Shown: in pieces, positions 35,260 to 48,400 of the stretch
Layout of the letters: each line of letters starts with the position of its first letter
Numbering within the stretch: position 1 is the first letter of the stretch
Notes under the pieces: model-generated
What the model saw: the letters and a program-made list of their open reading frames with translations, nothing else
What the model was told of the DNA's origin: nothing
Database searches by the model: none
Position numbers and translations under genes: made by a program
Assembly: GCF_022539505.1 (NCBI RefSeq)
Contig: NC_061512.1
Coordinates: 256,448,510 to 256,512,509 of the forward strand
DNA: 64,000 bases
Direction of reading: 5' to 3'
Origin: Lolium rigidum
Lineage: Eukaryota; Streptophyta; Magnoliopsida; Poales; Poaceae

Positions 35260-36160
35260 AAATTAGTTCATCTAAAAGAGGAAAGTCTACTCCCTCTTTT
35301 CGCTTGAATACAAGTTAAGAGAGTTCCGGATTACCTAGTTATTCCACCACCAACTCTTAATCCAAAGTTTTAGACATTTGTTAAATGAGAAAGAACACCA
35401 ACGACGAACGCACTGATCTGTTGGGCCAACACTGACAATGGGCGAAGATGGGATAACTAACTCTTGTTATGGATCGCATAGCCAAACGGTTTTCGATGGC
35501 AATAGCTAAACATGACAAGCTCCGATGTGCGCACATGTGTCCTTAACATGGTCGCTCAACAAGTTCGAGATAAGCCGCGCCAAACGAACTCCATGTCTAT
35601 TGTAGCAAAGTCTGGGAATTTTAAAATTGAACTCCTGTTTACACCCCTTCTTTTAATTAATTTCTGATACAAGGTTCACGTTTCAACGATTTTCATCCGA
35701 ATTAACTTATCATAGTGAAAATGTGTACTCTTTTAAAAATGCCTTTTGAGATATTTCGTGCAATTTTCCAACCGTATCCTGGTCCTAAGGTACACGAGGC
35801 ATTCCCATCATGTTTTTTTGCGGAACACATTCACCTCCCTAGACCTACAGAGGAACTGGTGTGACTCTTTCCTTCACTCAAACAACTTACACCGGCCCCA
35901 CCCCCACCCAAGTTGTAACCTTTATCTAGGCTAGTTCGTTTAGTGGAGGAATTGTTTCATACAAAAAAGACTGGTAGGAGGGAAACTTCGAGGTGGCTGA
36001 CAATCATGACCCACATGGCAGCTCGCTCCCAAAATCTTAGAATGCATACACATGAACAAATTTTCCGATAAATGGGGTAGCCCGGATAAAAAGCGGCTAC
36101 ATAACTAAATAGTAAAACTGAATTTCACAATTTTTTTATTAAACAGAATTGAAGCAAAGG
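35260..36160. other. Intergenic DNA, no gene seen
   Basis: No domain-bearing frame, RNA gene or element terminus was recognised. Confidence 0.5.
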
Positions 36161-36622
36161 TACTCCCTCCGTTTACAATTACCTCGCGTTCCGAGTTTAA
36201 TCAAAAGTTTGACCAAATATCTTGGAAAAAATATCAACATATACACTACTCCCTCCGTCTAAGTTTACTAGTCTTCCCCGTATCCCCAGGTCACCAATTT
36301 AACCTATATAAGTTATTATATAATAAAAAATTATATCATTAGAAAATAGAACATCTAAACTTTCTAATGATATAATTTTTATAATATATAGCTAATGCTA
36401 ACTTGATTAAATTTGTGATCTAGGGGTCCGCGCATGCCAATAAACCGTGAGAGAGGGAGTATAAAATCTACCGTATTAAAATTGGCATATAGTACATTTT
36501 TAAGTTATATGCATTTTATATTTTGAATGTTGATATTTTTTCTTTTATTCTTGGTCAAATTTTACAAATTCTGACTTGGACTACACCCAGAACACACGAG
36601 ATAATCGCGAATGAAGGGAATA
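36161..36622. mobile_element. Stowaway MITE (outer) hosting a second Stowaway
   Basis: The left end, TA then CTCCCTCCGTTTACAATTAC (36163 onward), pairs with a right end that reads inward TTCCCTTCATTCGCGATTAT. TA dinucleotides lie at 36161-36162 and 36621-36622. The TIRs have diverged. Without the inner insert the element is about 245 bp, the usual Stowaway size. Confidence 0.7.
36247..36461. mobile_element. Stowaway MITE (inner, nested)
   Basis: The element (36249-36459, 211 bp) has ends CTCCCTCCGTCTAAGTTTAC and, read inward, CTCCCTCTCTCACGGTTTAT, with TA at both flanks. The centre folds into a near-perfect AT-rich hairpin (TTATATCATTAGAAA.. / ..TTTCTAATGATATAA). It interrupts the outer Stowaway. 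Confidence 0.85.
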
Positions 36623-36767
36623 GAAGTAGAACCCACACGGCTTTGTGGTTTTATGAAATGTTGGCCGACAATGGGGCTAATATTGGGAAATGTCACAAGA
36701 GAGATGGTTCCTATCTAGTATTGGACAATACTAGCTGTGCTTCTTCTGTGATCCACGTTTCATTCCT

Positions 36768-37102
36768 CTATCATCCACGTTTTTTTTTTTGCGAAACACA
36801 GTACAATCAAAGACGCTCATACATACGTGCACACACTCACCCCTATGAACGCACACACGCACACCCTACCCCTATGAGCACCTCCAAGAGACTGCGTTGA
36901 AGAACTGATCCGGCGGGTCTTGAGATTGACGAAGTCACCACAGCGCCGCCATCGTCGACGGAACGTCGCTCTCCCATCGAAGAATATTCCGCTTATGAGA
37001 CACTCAAAGTGTCAAATCGGGATTTGAACTTTCGGTGGACAGTGCTACATGCTGCTTCCTAACCATCCAACCACAGGTTGGTTCTCCTATCATCCACGTT
37101 TT
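36768..37102 (-). mobile_element. tRNA-derived SINE
   Basis: CTATCATCCACGTTTT is directly repeated at 36768-36783 and 37087-37102. On the minus strand the ~300-bp insert begins with a tRNA-like head: an A-box-like TGGATGGTTAGGA and a B box GTTCAAATCCC at 37029-37019. It ends with GT-rich repeats (GTAGGGTGTGCGTGTGTGCG) and poly(A). It belongs to a SINE type common in grasses. The 125-codon plus-strand frame through it (36523-36900) is not a gene. Confidence 0.85.
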
Positions 37103-37610
37103 CATTCGTCTCCTGATCTCACTCTACGTAATCATAACCCTAACACATTAAGAGGCATTCAAAGCCGCAAATCACACCATAAAAATACTGAAGAAACCCA
37201 TGGAAGAGAATAAAAACGGTTTAAGCAGCTGCTGGTTGCCTCATGCCGAAGCAACGAGCGAGACAATCCAACTTCACTTGACATTCAAGTTCATCCCAAC
37301 CCTAAAACACATGGCAGAGTATTAGAGTAGCCAGTACGCACGTCATATTCGCCCAGGTCTCCGACATCCATTGATAATTTAGAACAAAAGTTAACGGCTT
37401 AGTACAATATTTTTCGAATTGGACGGCTCCCACGCCTGGCATTGCCCAATTCAGCTTCGCCTAGGATTAGAAAAACACACAATAATTCATCTTAAATACT
37501 CCTATGCACCGCACCGAGCGAGCCCAAGTGCAAATTGGGCACAGCCGGGCCCGACAAAGCTCAATTTGACCCGAATTTATTTATTTCGGGGGCTGATAAA
37601 ACTCCGGCCG

Positions 37611-37618
37611 TATATAAA
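37611..37618 (+). promoter_or_regulatory. TATA box of the ACT-kinase gene
   Basis: TATATAAA lies 194 bp upstream of the start codon at 37805 and at the edge of a shift to C/T-rich leader sequence. It is a plausible core promoter with transcription starting near 37640-37650. Confidence 0.6.
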
Positions 37619-37804
37619 ACCACTGAGGCCACCAGCAATCCACAAAATCTCTCTCCCCCTCTCCCCCGGCTCGCTTTCCATTTTTTCCTCTCCGCACAAA
37701 ATCAATCGGCGGCGCACGATTGCGGTTCCCCTCGCCGCGCCAGCGTTCCCAATTCCGCGAGATCGGGCGAGGCCCAGAGTAGTTCGGTCGGGCGTGGGCT
37801 GACC

Positions 37805-40800
37805 ATGGCGGTGGAGGAGGCGGCCGAGAGCTGCGGGAGCCATGCGGCGGCCGCGGGCGCCGCGGCGGGGTCGGGGTCCCCACCGTCGTCGGCCGCGTCG
37901 GGGGCGCAGTCGAGGAAGCAGCAGCAGCAGCAGCGCCACAAGCTCGAGGTCTACACGCAGGTGCTCCGCCGCCTGCAGGACGGCGGCGTGCCCGAGGGCC
38001 AGTCCCCCGGGTTCGAGGACGAGCTCTGGTGCCACTTCAACCGCCTGCCCGCGCGGTACGTGCTCCAGCCCCCTCTCGATCTCATTGCGGCGGCGGTAGA
38101 CTCCTGACTGACCTTCGATTTTGGGGTGTGGTTTGCAGGTACGCGATGGATGTGAACGTGGAGAGGGCGGAGGACGTGCTCACCCACAAGCGCCTGCTGG
38201 GGCTGGCCAAGGATCCGGCGCTGCGCCCGGCGTTCTCGGTGCGGGCCGTGCAGGTGAGACACACGCTCCCTAGTCCCTACTACTGCTTCGTTCGTCGCCG
38301 CTTGATTGGCGCTTCGGGAAGGAATGCGATCGCTCGCTCGCTGTAGTGTTAGACGACTCGAAGTTCGCTTCTGCTCCTCGGTTATACTACTAGTATTCTA
38401 TACTGCTCCGCAGATGGTTGGTTTGACCTGTGCGGCTGATTATCATATGTGCCTGGTCGGGGGTTCGGTTTTTCCCGATTGGGGTTTCCTTTCCGTAGTC
38501 GTCTCCATCCCATCAGGCACAGAAGCTTAGTTAACTACTAGTCGTTCTCGGTGATTGGTAACACGGATTTTCATCTGGGAAATTGGGGGCATTTTACAAC
38601 TCTAAAGTGAATTGGTATTTTTCTGAAGGATAAGCTCGTTGGCACTTGCTAGTTAGTATTACCACTTCTGGATCCAACAGCTTGCTGATGGAACAGTTGT
38701 TTATATCGTCAGGAGCACCAACTGCTTCTTCTTGCTGCTGATAGAACAGTTGTTTATGCTGTAAGAAGAAGCCCTATGAGTGTCCCACCACCACTGTATT
38801 TGAGAATTGCCACATAGGGGTTTTCGATGGTCTAAATGGTAACACAATTAAGTACTCTCGTTATTTACTCGACTGATGGAGACTTGGACTGTTAAAGTCT
38901 GTTATATTACAAAAGTGAGGGGTCAAAAGAGTTGATGGGATCCAATAAGAACTTTCTTAAAATGAGATTAGAAGAAGCCTTCACGGTTCCCTCTAAGAGT
39001 AGCACATTTTCATTGGTTGTGACCACTAAACTTAGAACCTACGCTCTCCAATCAGCTGTCAGTGCCGATGCTTTCTTCTATTTCTATAAGTTGTGCATTT
39101 CTTCCTTTTATCAGTACAAGTAGCTGCAATCATATGTGAAGACCTACTATTTGCTATTCATTACCCTTATTTCAGAGTCTTGATTCATTAGGTGTCTCCA
39201 GTTCTTGATGGGAACCAGACTGATGCTGATTCACACACTGCAGGGGAAGTTGCTTCAAGGCTCTTAAACAGGCAACAAAGGTACCTACGCCTTTCACCTT
39301 TTTACTAACTGGGAATAACCAATATCTTGCCCTGTTGCCATTTATTGCAAAATAGTATATATCTACTACTGGCTCAGTTCTCCTTTATTCATAATATATA
39401 TACTGTTTGTGTTCAGCATCCACCCTCCTCCTGCCTTTGGTTCATCTACAAACCTTGAGGCCCTTGCTCTTGAAGCAAGCAAGTCTCAAGGCCAAGATCA
39501 TGATAGCACCTCAGATAATGTTCGATCTTTGTACAGGTAAGGCTTCGCTGCTAGTTGCCTCTGCCCTGTGTTTTATTCTCACACAGTATTTCCTTGTTTG
39601 AATCATTATTCATTACGTACCTTGTTAGATAACACAGTACAGAATGTATGAGAAATTCTAATTATTGCATTTTTCTTCCTTTTGGGTGTGCCATTTTTCT
39701 GCTGCAGACAATAAGTTGCTTGTATTTGATTGCCTTTCAGACCCATGCATGAAATCACCTTCTCCACCATTGACAAACCAAAGCTTCTCAGTGAGGTAAA
39801 TGGGGACCTCTGTACATTTGTGAAATTTTTTGGGATATATATTATTTGTTAATAATATAGTTCATGCTGTCTAACTTGTATGAATACAAGTTGTCTGAAC
39901 ATTCTCTTTTATACATTTGTTTAGTGACATCGTGTTTTCTGATACCCCCAGCTGACATGTCTGCTTGGTGAAATTGGTCTCAACATTCAAGAAGCACATG
40001 CATTTTCGACAAATGATGGCTACTCACTCGACGTATTCGTTGTTGTTGGCTGGCACTCTGAGGTATATCAGTACCCCATTTTGTCTTCGTACCTATAATT
40101 TTGTCTTCTACCCGCTGTTCAACATTTAATTATTTGTTTATTTACTTAGGAAACAGAGGATTTAGTACAAGAAGTAAAGAAAGAAATGAGCAAGATGGAG
40201 GAGGTGAACCAGAGACACATAGTTTATTGCAATTATGTTTTCACCTAGTTGTGACAATCTTTGATCTCTTCATACTCATGTTTTGCTTTGGCTTGATTGG
40301 ACAGACACACACGTGGTCTACATCTCATTCATGGTCTTCTCCAGTTGAAAATATGCAGATTGTGGAGAACTCACCAGCTGATCATGTTGAAATACCTACA
40401 GATAGTGCCAGTGAATGGGAGATTGATATGAAACTACTCAATTGTGGGAATAAAGTAGCATCTGGATCATATGGTGATCTGTGAGTGTTTGTTCCTTGCT
40501 ATCATGAAAATCCACTTTGAGTTTTCCTGTAGTCATGTAACTAATCTGTTTCTCTTTTCAGTTACCGGGGTACCTATTGTAGTCAAGATGTCGCTATTAA
40601 AGTGCTCAAACCTGAGAGGGTCAATGTGGACATGCAGCGTGAATTTGCCCAGGAGGTTTATATTATGCGGTCAGTTACATCATATGATCTGTTTTCCTGC
40701 ACTACAGGAACGATTACCTTTTGTATTAAAACCATTTCAGTATACCAACATAAACCTGTGTTTTTTCTTCTTTGTATTTACATCATCTCACTTAGTCTTG

Positions 40801-43800
40801 TTTCTTCTGTTATAAAAATAAATGTCTTAAGGGAAAGAAACCATCCGCGCTATTTTTATCGGAAGAATTATATGTAAAACCTGGTATGGCGAGCATGGAG
40901 CCTTGGACCCAGGCGGGCATGCACGCGTCAACCCGTGCTTGTCATCCGGGCTATGCCATGGTTCACTTTCTTCTGTTATACAATGAATACTTGCTTCAAA
41001 ATCTGTTTTAATCTCTCAGATGCTCCTGTCTGTCATATTTTCACTGCTAAAATTTGTTACTTATGAGATGCTAAGATGACAAAGGTTTCTTGCTGCCATT
41101 TACCTTTCAACATCTTATTCTGTCAGTCCTTTACTTATTAACTGATGTCTTATTAACTGATGTCTCATACTGCAAGTTATGCAACTGATATCTACATGTT
41201 AATAGCATCCTCCTCCTGGATCAGTGTCTTCCATTAGTGCTTTTCTGTTCTTTTCCGTTAAGTTTTAAGTTTATGGAGTGCATTTTGGATTTCAGGAAGG
41301 TTCGTCACAAGAACGTTGTGCAATTTATTGGTGCATGCACCAAACCCCCAAGGCTTTGCATAGTCACAGGTATGGTTAAACAAAAGGCTATCCTTTGAAG
41401 GTTCCATTTTCTTGTTATGGTAGTAACAGTACTAACTACTGAACCTATCTTCACTCGTTCAGAATTTATGTCTGGTGGAAGTGTGTATGATTACCTCCAT
41501 AAACACAAAGGTGCCTTCAAGCTCCCTGCTTTAGTTGGAGTTGCAATTGATGTGTCAAAAGGCATGAACTACTTGCACCAAAACAATATTATTCATCGGG
41601 ATCTGAAAACTGCCAATCTTCTTATGGATGAAAACGGGGTAAGTGCTCTCTACTTTCTATTATTCATGATGCATCCATTCTCGGAAACAATTTTCAGTAA
41701 ATCTTAGCCCAAACACATAGATATGGCTTCACTTTAGATGTTCCATACAAAAATAACAGGTGTCAAGTTGTGGATTTTGATCTGGATTTTTGTTGTACCT
41801 AGCAAATCTTGTCTGTAAGTGATAAGTGCAATGTCACTGGGAATCTTGAATATTCTCCATCCTTGTTGGGTGTCCATTGTGATTTTATTCAATGCATGAT
41901 TTACTCAGGAGAATTGGATAAGTTTTCTTAACTGTTTGCTCCTTCTACAGATGGTTAAAGTCGCTGATTTTGGTGTTGCACGTGTTAAAGTTCAGTCTGG
42001 AGTAATGACTGCAGAAACCGGGACATACCGTTGGATGGCCCCAGAGGTGTTTTCTCTATAATTAACTATGCTCCCATTATCACCAACTTGGTTACTGTAT
42101 AATGCCCATACTGAATATAAGCTGTAAAGAGTAGATATGTCCATCAGAAGTTGCTGGCACGAATACCCAAGCTCCAAGTTCATTTTTTCAGATTAACAGT
42201 GTAGGAAACATTGCAACACTAACTTTTTGTTGAAAAAGAAGAAACCACAAGGATCAACAGTTGAGAACTTGTGATTCAAAGCACTTCAGTGCACCAGCAA
42301 CCTACAGTCCTGGGAATAAGCCACAGCCATATCCCCTGAGGATAGCAACTTGTGAAACCAAAAATAAAACGCTATCAGGCCTACGCAAGGCTGCTAGGCG
42401 TAGTCTTACTTAGATGTTCACCCGTCAGTGGGTAATGAGTGGAATGTAGCACCAGTCGCAAATTTTCTCATGTTTGCTCTTCGTCTCCAAGTATGGGAAC
42501 TTTCTTTTCTTCGGTACTATGCAATTCAAGAACGTTCTCAGGACCTGATCACCAGTGCACCAAATGCCCATGAACCTCTAAAGTTGATTCAGTTTGATTT
42601 TCAAATTTGGGCACACTGGCTTCCCTTTCTTGAGAAGCTGAGCACAGCCAAAACACACATAAACTAATAATTCATGATATTTTACCAAAATGTAATTTGT
42701 TCCTCATTTTCCAGATTAACCATAATGAAGAAGTAATTATATTAGAAGCTTCAGTTTTGGTATCACTAATCCACCATCTGGCTGGAAAGGTCAGACCAAA
42801 TATTCTGAATCACATCGAAAGATGAGATAGGAGACTGGTCCGAGTTCAGTCCATGACTGCTTGACATGCTAACAAATTTAGTGTTTTTTCCATTTGATAC
42901 AAGAGGGGAATTCATTGTGTTCCTATTAAATCGTTTGCGAACAATTTCTTACCAAGCCCTTGAAATCTTATGCGGACGACAGTCATTGGTAATCAGGACT
43001 AGATAGTTTCCTCCTATCTTCTCGACAGAACAAATTTATTATCTTACTCTCTGTCTTATTAATGATATACAGTGTAAATCCAAGTGGGATTGATTCCTTC
43101 TAGCGGCAATGAATTCAAGAAATAGAGTGCATCAGGGTAATAATACCTGTAATTGGTCTATCACCTTACAAAATTTATCTGTTGTAGGTTATAGAACACA
43201 AGCCCTACGACCACAAGGCCGACGTATTTAGTTTTGGAATTTTGATGTGGGAACTGCTCACTGGGAAGGTACTTGCATTACTCTTCTGTCACTATACTTC
43301 ATTATGCTAATTGCATTGTTTTGTATACAGTTTGTTCATTGGTTTATCCATCTATTGCTGGCAGATTCCTTATGAGTACCTGACACCATTACAAGCAGCT
43401 GTAGGTGTGGTTCAGAAGGTAAACATTCCTCGTCATTTTTTCTTCATGATCAGTCCTGTCTCCTTGTTATGTTCAGGGATGACATTCTTACTCAGCTTTC
43501 ATATCAAACGCACAGTACCATGACAACGATCCTCGTACTCCCTCCGATTCATATTGCTTGACACTAATATAGATGTATTTAGACACATTTTAAATGTAGA
43601 TACATCTATTTCAGTGGCAAGCAATATGGATTGGAGGGAGTGGATTATTTGGACTAATGCACAGGGATAATAATATAACTTGTTTTGAGTTTCTTATGTT
43701 CCATGTCACTGGATTTTGAGATATAAACAGTGCTAACATGTTTTCATGAAAAAGGTTTGCCAACGCACTAGCAGAATGAGGGCTCTCTTACATTAGTGCT

Positions 43801-44241
43801 TTGTTTACCACTTTGCCTGACCAGAGCCCTCTAGTACTATTTATGAAATTTGTGACTGCTGATAGACATTAGTACCTCGTAATGGGAAGACAAAAGTAAA
43901 ATATAATTACATTACGAATCTTGTTGACATGGCAAGCTTCCATTTCAGGGATTGAGGCCTACAATACCAAAAAATGCCCATGCAAAGCTTGCGGAGCTCC
44001 TCCAGAAGTGTTGGCAGGAGGACCCCGCTCAAAGACCAGACTTCTCAGAAATACTAGGAACTCTTCAGAAAATCGCAGAGGAGGTTTGTGACCGATACTC
44101 CGTACCGGCTTACTTTAATGCATCAAGTTTTACGTTCTTACCGAAGTGGTGATTTTGCAGGTTGGAGAGGAGCATAATGGCAAACCCAAGGAGAAAACCT
44201 TGGGGGGCTTCTTTTCGGCTTTAAAGGGGCGAGGACACTGA
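37805..44241 (+). CDS. STY46-like: ACT-domain serine/threonine/tyrosine kinase (STY8/STY17/STY46 group), 16 exons
   Basis: Exons: 37805-38055, 38139-38253, 39192-39280, 39417-39536, 39741-39795, 39952-40062, 40150-40203, 40305-40480, 40562-40669, 41296-41369, 41463-41638, 41951-42046, 43188-43268, 43365-43418, 43949-44083 and 44161-44241. All introns are GT-AG and the frame is continuous over 1,776 nt (591 residues). The N-terminus is low-complexity with a poly-Gln run. An ACT domain spans about residues 194-260. The kinase domain starts at about residue 303: nucleotide loop ASGSYG (first Gly replaced by Ala), VAIK Lys337, HRDLKTAN with Asp431, DFG 449-451, APE 473-475. Arabidopsis members are Raf-like dual-specificity kinases that phosphorylate chloroplast preprotein transit peptides in the cytosol. 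The same role here is inferred. The start codon is in a GACCATGG context. Confidence 0.95.
43538..43640. mobile_element. Stowaway-like MITE in kinase intron 14
   Basis: About 103 bp with ends CTCCCTCCGATTCATATTGC and, read inward, CTCCCTCCAATCCATATTGC. TA lies on the left and an imperfect TG on the right. It sits between exons 14 and 15 and does not touch splice sites. Confidence 0.85.
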
Positions 44242-45488
44242 AGCGGCGCAAATGTACATGTTATTTGGATGGGTCTGAGCGAAGATCAGCGCCTGTTCCT
44301 CGGCATACCCAGTGCTGTCTTCTGCAGTGAACTGGAAAGTTTTCGGCTGCAGTTTCGCACATTGGCTGCCGCAGATAGTTTTTTCTGCTTATTACTTCCG
44401 GTGTGTTCTGTCACATGGTGTAACATAGTAGGAGAGTGCTTGCAAAAATTGTACATTATTTAATCTGATTCTTCTAACAGGTTGTAACTTGCACATGACA
44501 TAATAAGCCTAGTTTAGGGTGTGCTGTGATTCTTTTAATTGTGATTATCTTTATACATGATTATCCTGGTGATTTGTATCAGTGCATGGTGTGTTACTGT
44601 CTTGCGAAGTGGCAAGGCACATGCATGCCCAACTCTGCTCAGAACAAAAATGAGTTGAAGTTGGCTGCTCCATCGCGCCAAGATTTCAATGCCTGCAAAA
44701 GTTTGTTGGCGATGTCTCCCTGTAGGGGGTATAACGCTTCTGATGCTGAACTTGCATTGTTAGCTTACTTTTCTGGTCTCATGAGAGGACAGACGAATGA
44801 ATAAAGTGGTGCTGCAGCGTGTAGTCACTCTTTTCACGTCGTACTCAAGGAATGACGTGTGTACGAATTTCAAAATCTGCTGCTGAAAAACACATCAAAT
44901 ATTACTGACAAGTTACTAAACAAGGCAGAACAAACGCTGTTCCGATCATCTGCTTGACAAGGTCACATCACTTATTATGGTTATATTACCCGAGAACTGA
45001 ACATTTGCTTCCTCCTACAAACAATAGCTTTTGGTGGCTGGATGTCTTGTTTGCAGTGCCTGACTGCATTTCCCTGGACAAATTCCATGTATTAAGAAGC
45101 ATGACAAGGATATAGAAGATCCCCAGCCTGTTGGATTGAAGAGCCACTTTTCTAATTTTGGATGGTAAAATATTAACATTTCCTAAATGTTGAATGCTAA
45201 AAGCTTTTATAAGGTTATATTGATGTTACAAAACCTGATTTGGGAGATAGATCCATAGCTTGCCTTTAGCCTTTTCTTTTTACCTTTCTTTCCTTCTTGC
45301 CCATCCTTGTGTTCGCTCATTTTTGGTCTGTTCTCCTGCTGAATCGCTTCCCTTTTCTACTTTCCCACTTTAAGCATCTTCTCTTTGCTTGATCAGAGAG
45401 TCATGGAACCTGTCCTATCAGGCAATGAGTGAGTTAATACATCTACTTCACGTCATTTCAGCATTGGTGACCGGAGGCTCTAGCCACC
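44242..45488 (+). other. Kinase 3' UTR and upstream region of the GST-tail gene
   Basis: About 1.25 kb separates the kinase stop from the next start codon. The first few hundred bases are probably 3' UTR. The short frames at 44269-44463 and 44526-44804 have no domain. No TATA box or RNA gene is clear enough to call. The following start codon has a strong context (GCCACCATGGC). Confidence 0.5.
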
Positions 45489-48400
45489 ATGGCAGGGCTT
45501 GGTATTGGAGCACCGATTGTGAAGGTGTATCATGAGAAATCTATCATCTTACCAGATGTGTCAAGGGTGCTGGCATGCCTGTATGAGAAGGATATCAAGT
45601 TTCAGACCCAGACAACCTCCTCTTTCAAGGGCCTACTTAGACTTCAGGTACTTGGTGTCTCTAATTCTTAACTGTGTACGTAATTTGCTCTTGAAGATCA
45701 TTAGCCGTTTAGCATTATTGTTATATTTTCTTCGTGTGCACTCTACAGGCATCGAGCCATGTTCCAGTTCCATTCGATGACGGACTTACATTCCTAGAAG
45801 GTAACTACTTCAGTTTTATGAAATTCAATCAGCATTCCTGGAATCTGTATTAGAAACAAGTGAACCCAGATGGTATGGCACTCATTATAAATCTGCTAAA
45901 AACATTTTACTCCTGGAATATGCAGGTTCCATTTTCAGTCACTCACCATACCATATCCCCCTTCATTTTGCAATGATAGTTAATCAATGTAATTAGTTCT
46001 TCATGCTTGTCCCAGTTGACTGTCAAGTGTCAACTAGTTTGTTCCAAAGCAGCAGAGTGAATTTTCACGGGAAGTTCCAAACACTATGCTTTGAAAGAAC
46101 TATGTTCATGATTGACTCTGCCATAAAAGCAGACTCCAGATATACAACTTCCATAAAAATGATAGAACATAGAAATTCCTGTTTACTAGGGGACAGATCT
46201 ATCAGATAAACATTATTATTTACCTTTGATGTGATTTGTTCTTAGAAGCTAGATGATATATTGTGGATTTATTTTCTTTGTTTTGTATAGCTGGTTTACC
46301 CAATCTCAAGTTCTTTCATAAATATTGACATTGCTGAGGGTAGATAAATCCTAGGTTGCCATAGTTACGTGTAATTGCAAGGCCCTGTAATTCAGAAATA
46401 AAATCTGTAGGATAAACATCGTCAGTGTTAAATAAGAAAATTGAGCATTCAGCGTGTCAGTGTGCTATAGATTTTCCTAGCAGGTGGCACATCAAGCAGA
46501 ATTGATCTCTACAGATTTTATGAAGTGCTAAATCCTAGGTTGACATAGTTACGTTGCAAGGACCTGTAATTCATAAATAAAATCTGCAGGATAAATATCG
46601 TCAGTGCTATGGATTCAGTGTTAAATAAGAAAATTGAGCATTCAGCATGTCAGTGTGCTATAGATTCTACTAGCAGGTGGCACATATCTTGCCATTAACA
46701 GGGTCATCAATATTCAAATAGACATTTAAATTTCAATTCCCCTTGGGGTTCACTCTTTGTCCCAGTCTCCTGGTACTTTTGTAGTGCTACTGAACAAGGC
46801 TTTGTAAAAATGATGATTGATTTACACTTTACTGAAAATTTATGTTTGTCTTCACTTGCAGAATCAAGAGAAATCTGCCGCTATATAGCAGAAACTTATG
46901 ACCATCAGGGATATCCATTCCTCCTTGGGAAGGATTCCCTTGAGAGGGCTTCCATCGAGCAATGGCTCCACCATGAAGAGCATAATTTCAACCCTCCGAG
47001 CAGATCCTTGTTCTGCCACTTGGCCTTTCCCCTTGCTGAAGAAGATGATGATATTGATTTGCAGAAGAGAAAGCTAGAAGAAGTTCTGGAGGTTTATGAG
47101 CAAAGGCTGGGTGACAGTGAATTCCTTGCTGGGAACAAATTCACTCTTGCCGACCTAGTACACCTGCCAAACTCCCACTACATCACGGAATCTGACAAGT
47201 TTGCCTACCTATATGACTCGAGGAAGAATGTGCAGAGGTGGTGGAATGCTATTTCTACCCGGAAGTCGTGGCAGAATGTGCTGACGGATATACAGGTGGT
47301 GGAGCAGCAGCGCAAACAGGAGGAATTTGAGAAGCAGCAGCAACGGCAGTGGCTTAGAGAGCGTCCTCCAAACACCAGACGCAAGATTCGTCTAGACTCT
47401 CGGAAGCAAACCAGCACAAAACCTCAGACAATATTGGTTCCTTCTCCTGTCGATATTATCTCGACATCTCCCACGGCTTCCCAAGTGGAGAAGCCTTTTC
47501 CTACCAAAACTTTCCCTGCTGAGGCACTATCTACTCCTACCACTCATAAATCTCCATCTGTCCAAAGCAAACACACTACTGTTTTTACTACACATCGAGA
47601 AACTCCAGCAGCCCCAGTCCAAAGTACTCCTAGACTTCCTGGATATTCTCACATTCCTGTTCAAAGTACAAGCAACTCCTTTACCCCAGCCACCTCTCCT
47701 ACCACTGCTGAAAATCCCTCTAGAACAAGTGCTGATAAGTCTAAAACTAGAGGTCTCTCACTTCCTTCTGAAGCCACTGAAATAGACCTCCCTGGTAACT
47801 CCAAGCGAAGTTCATCCAAAGAAGTATCTCATAACCTCCGTGTCTTTAATTTCTACGAGGCAAGCAGCCATACTGATGAAGCAGAACCTTATACTGAACC
47901 CACTCCACAAAAATCTTCAGAAGTACTGGACAGGATCTCTGGAACTGATGGTCCCAGCAATGCCACTGATCATGTCAAAACCGGTGCAAGATCAGCCAAA
48001 GAAGATTCTGGTGCATCAGATTTCTGGATTGACAACACAGCCACCAATGCTGATACCCTGGATAAGAAATCTGATGGATATACTGAAACCATTTACGGCA
48101 GATCTACTGATCAGAGAGCTACATATACGTCTCCTGGGAAGCATGGTTCAACTGAAGCACATCAGAAACTGCAGACTGAGGAGTGGCATCGTACTGCAGC
48201 TGGTTTGAGTAATCTAAAGGGAGAAACTGATTATTCAATGCCTACTCAGCAAGTAAAACCTGGCAAAGATGTGCGAAATGGCTCATCACAAGATTCAGAG
48301 CAAATAATCACTCATCCTCTTGCTGAAGAACCAGTGAGCATGGATAGGCAACTGGTTCAAGGACCGGGAATGACACCTCGAACACCATACACTGATCAGA

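Noticed and set aside
44269..44804. Small frames after the kinase stop (64 and 92 codons)
   Set aside because: They lie in the likely 3' UTR or spacer, lack domains and have no independent promoter or splice evidence.
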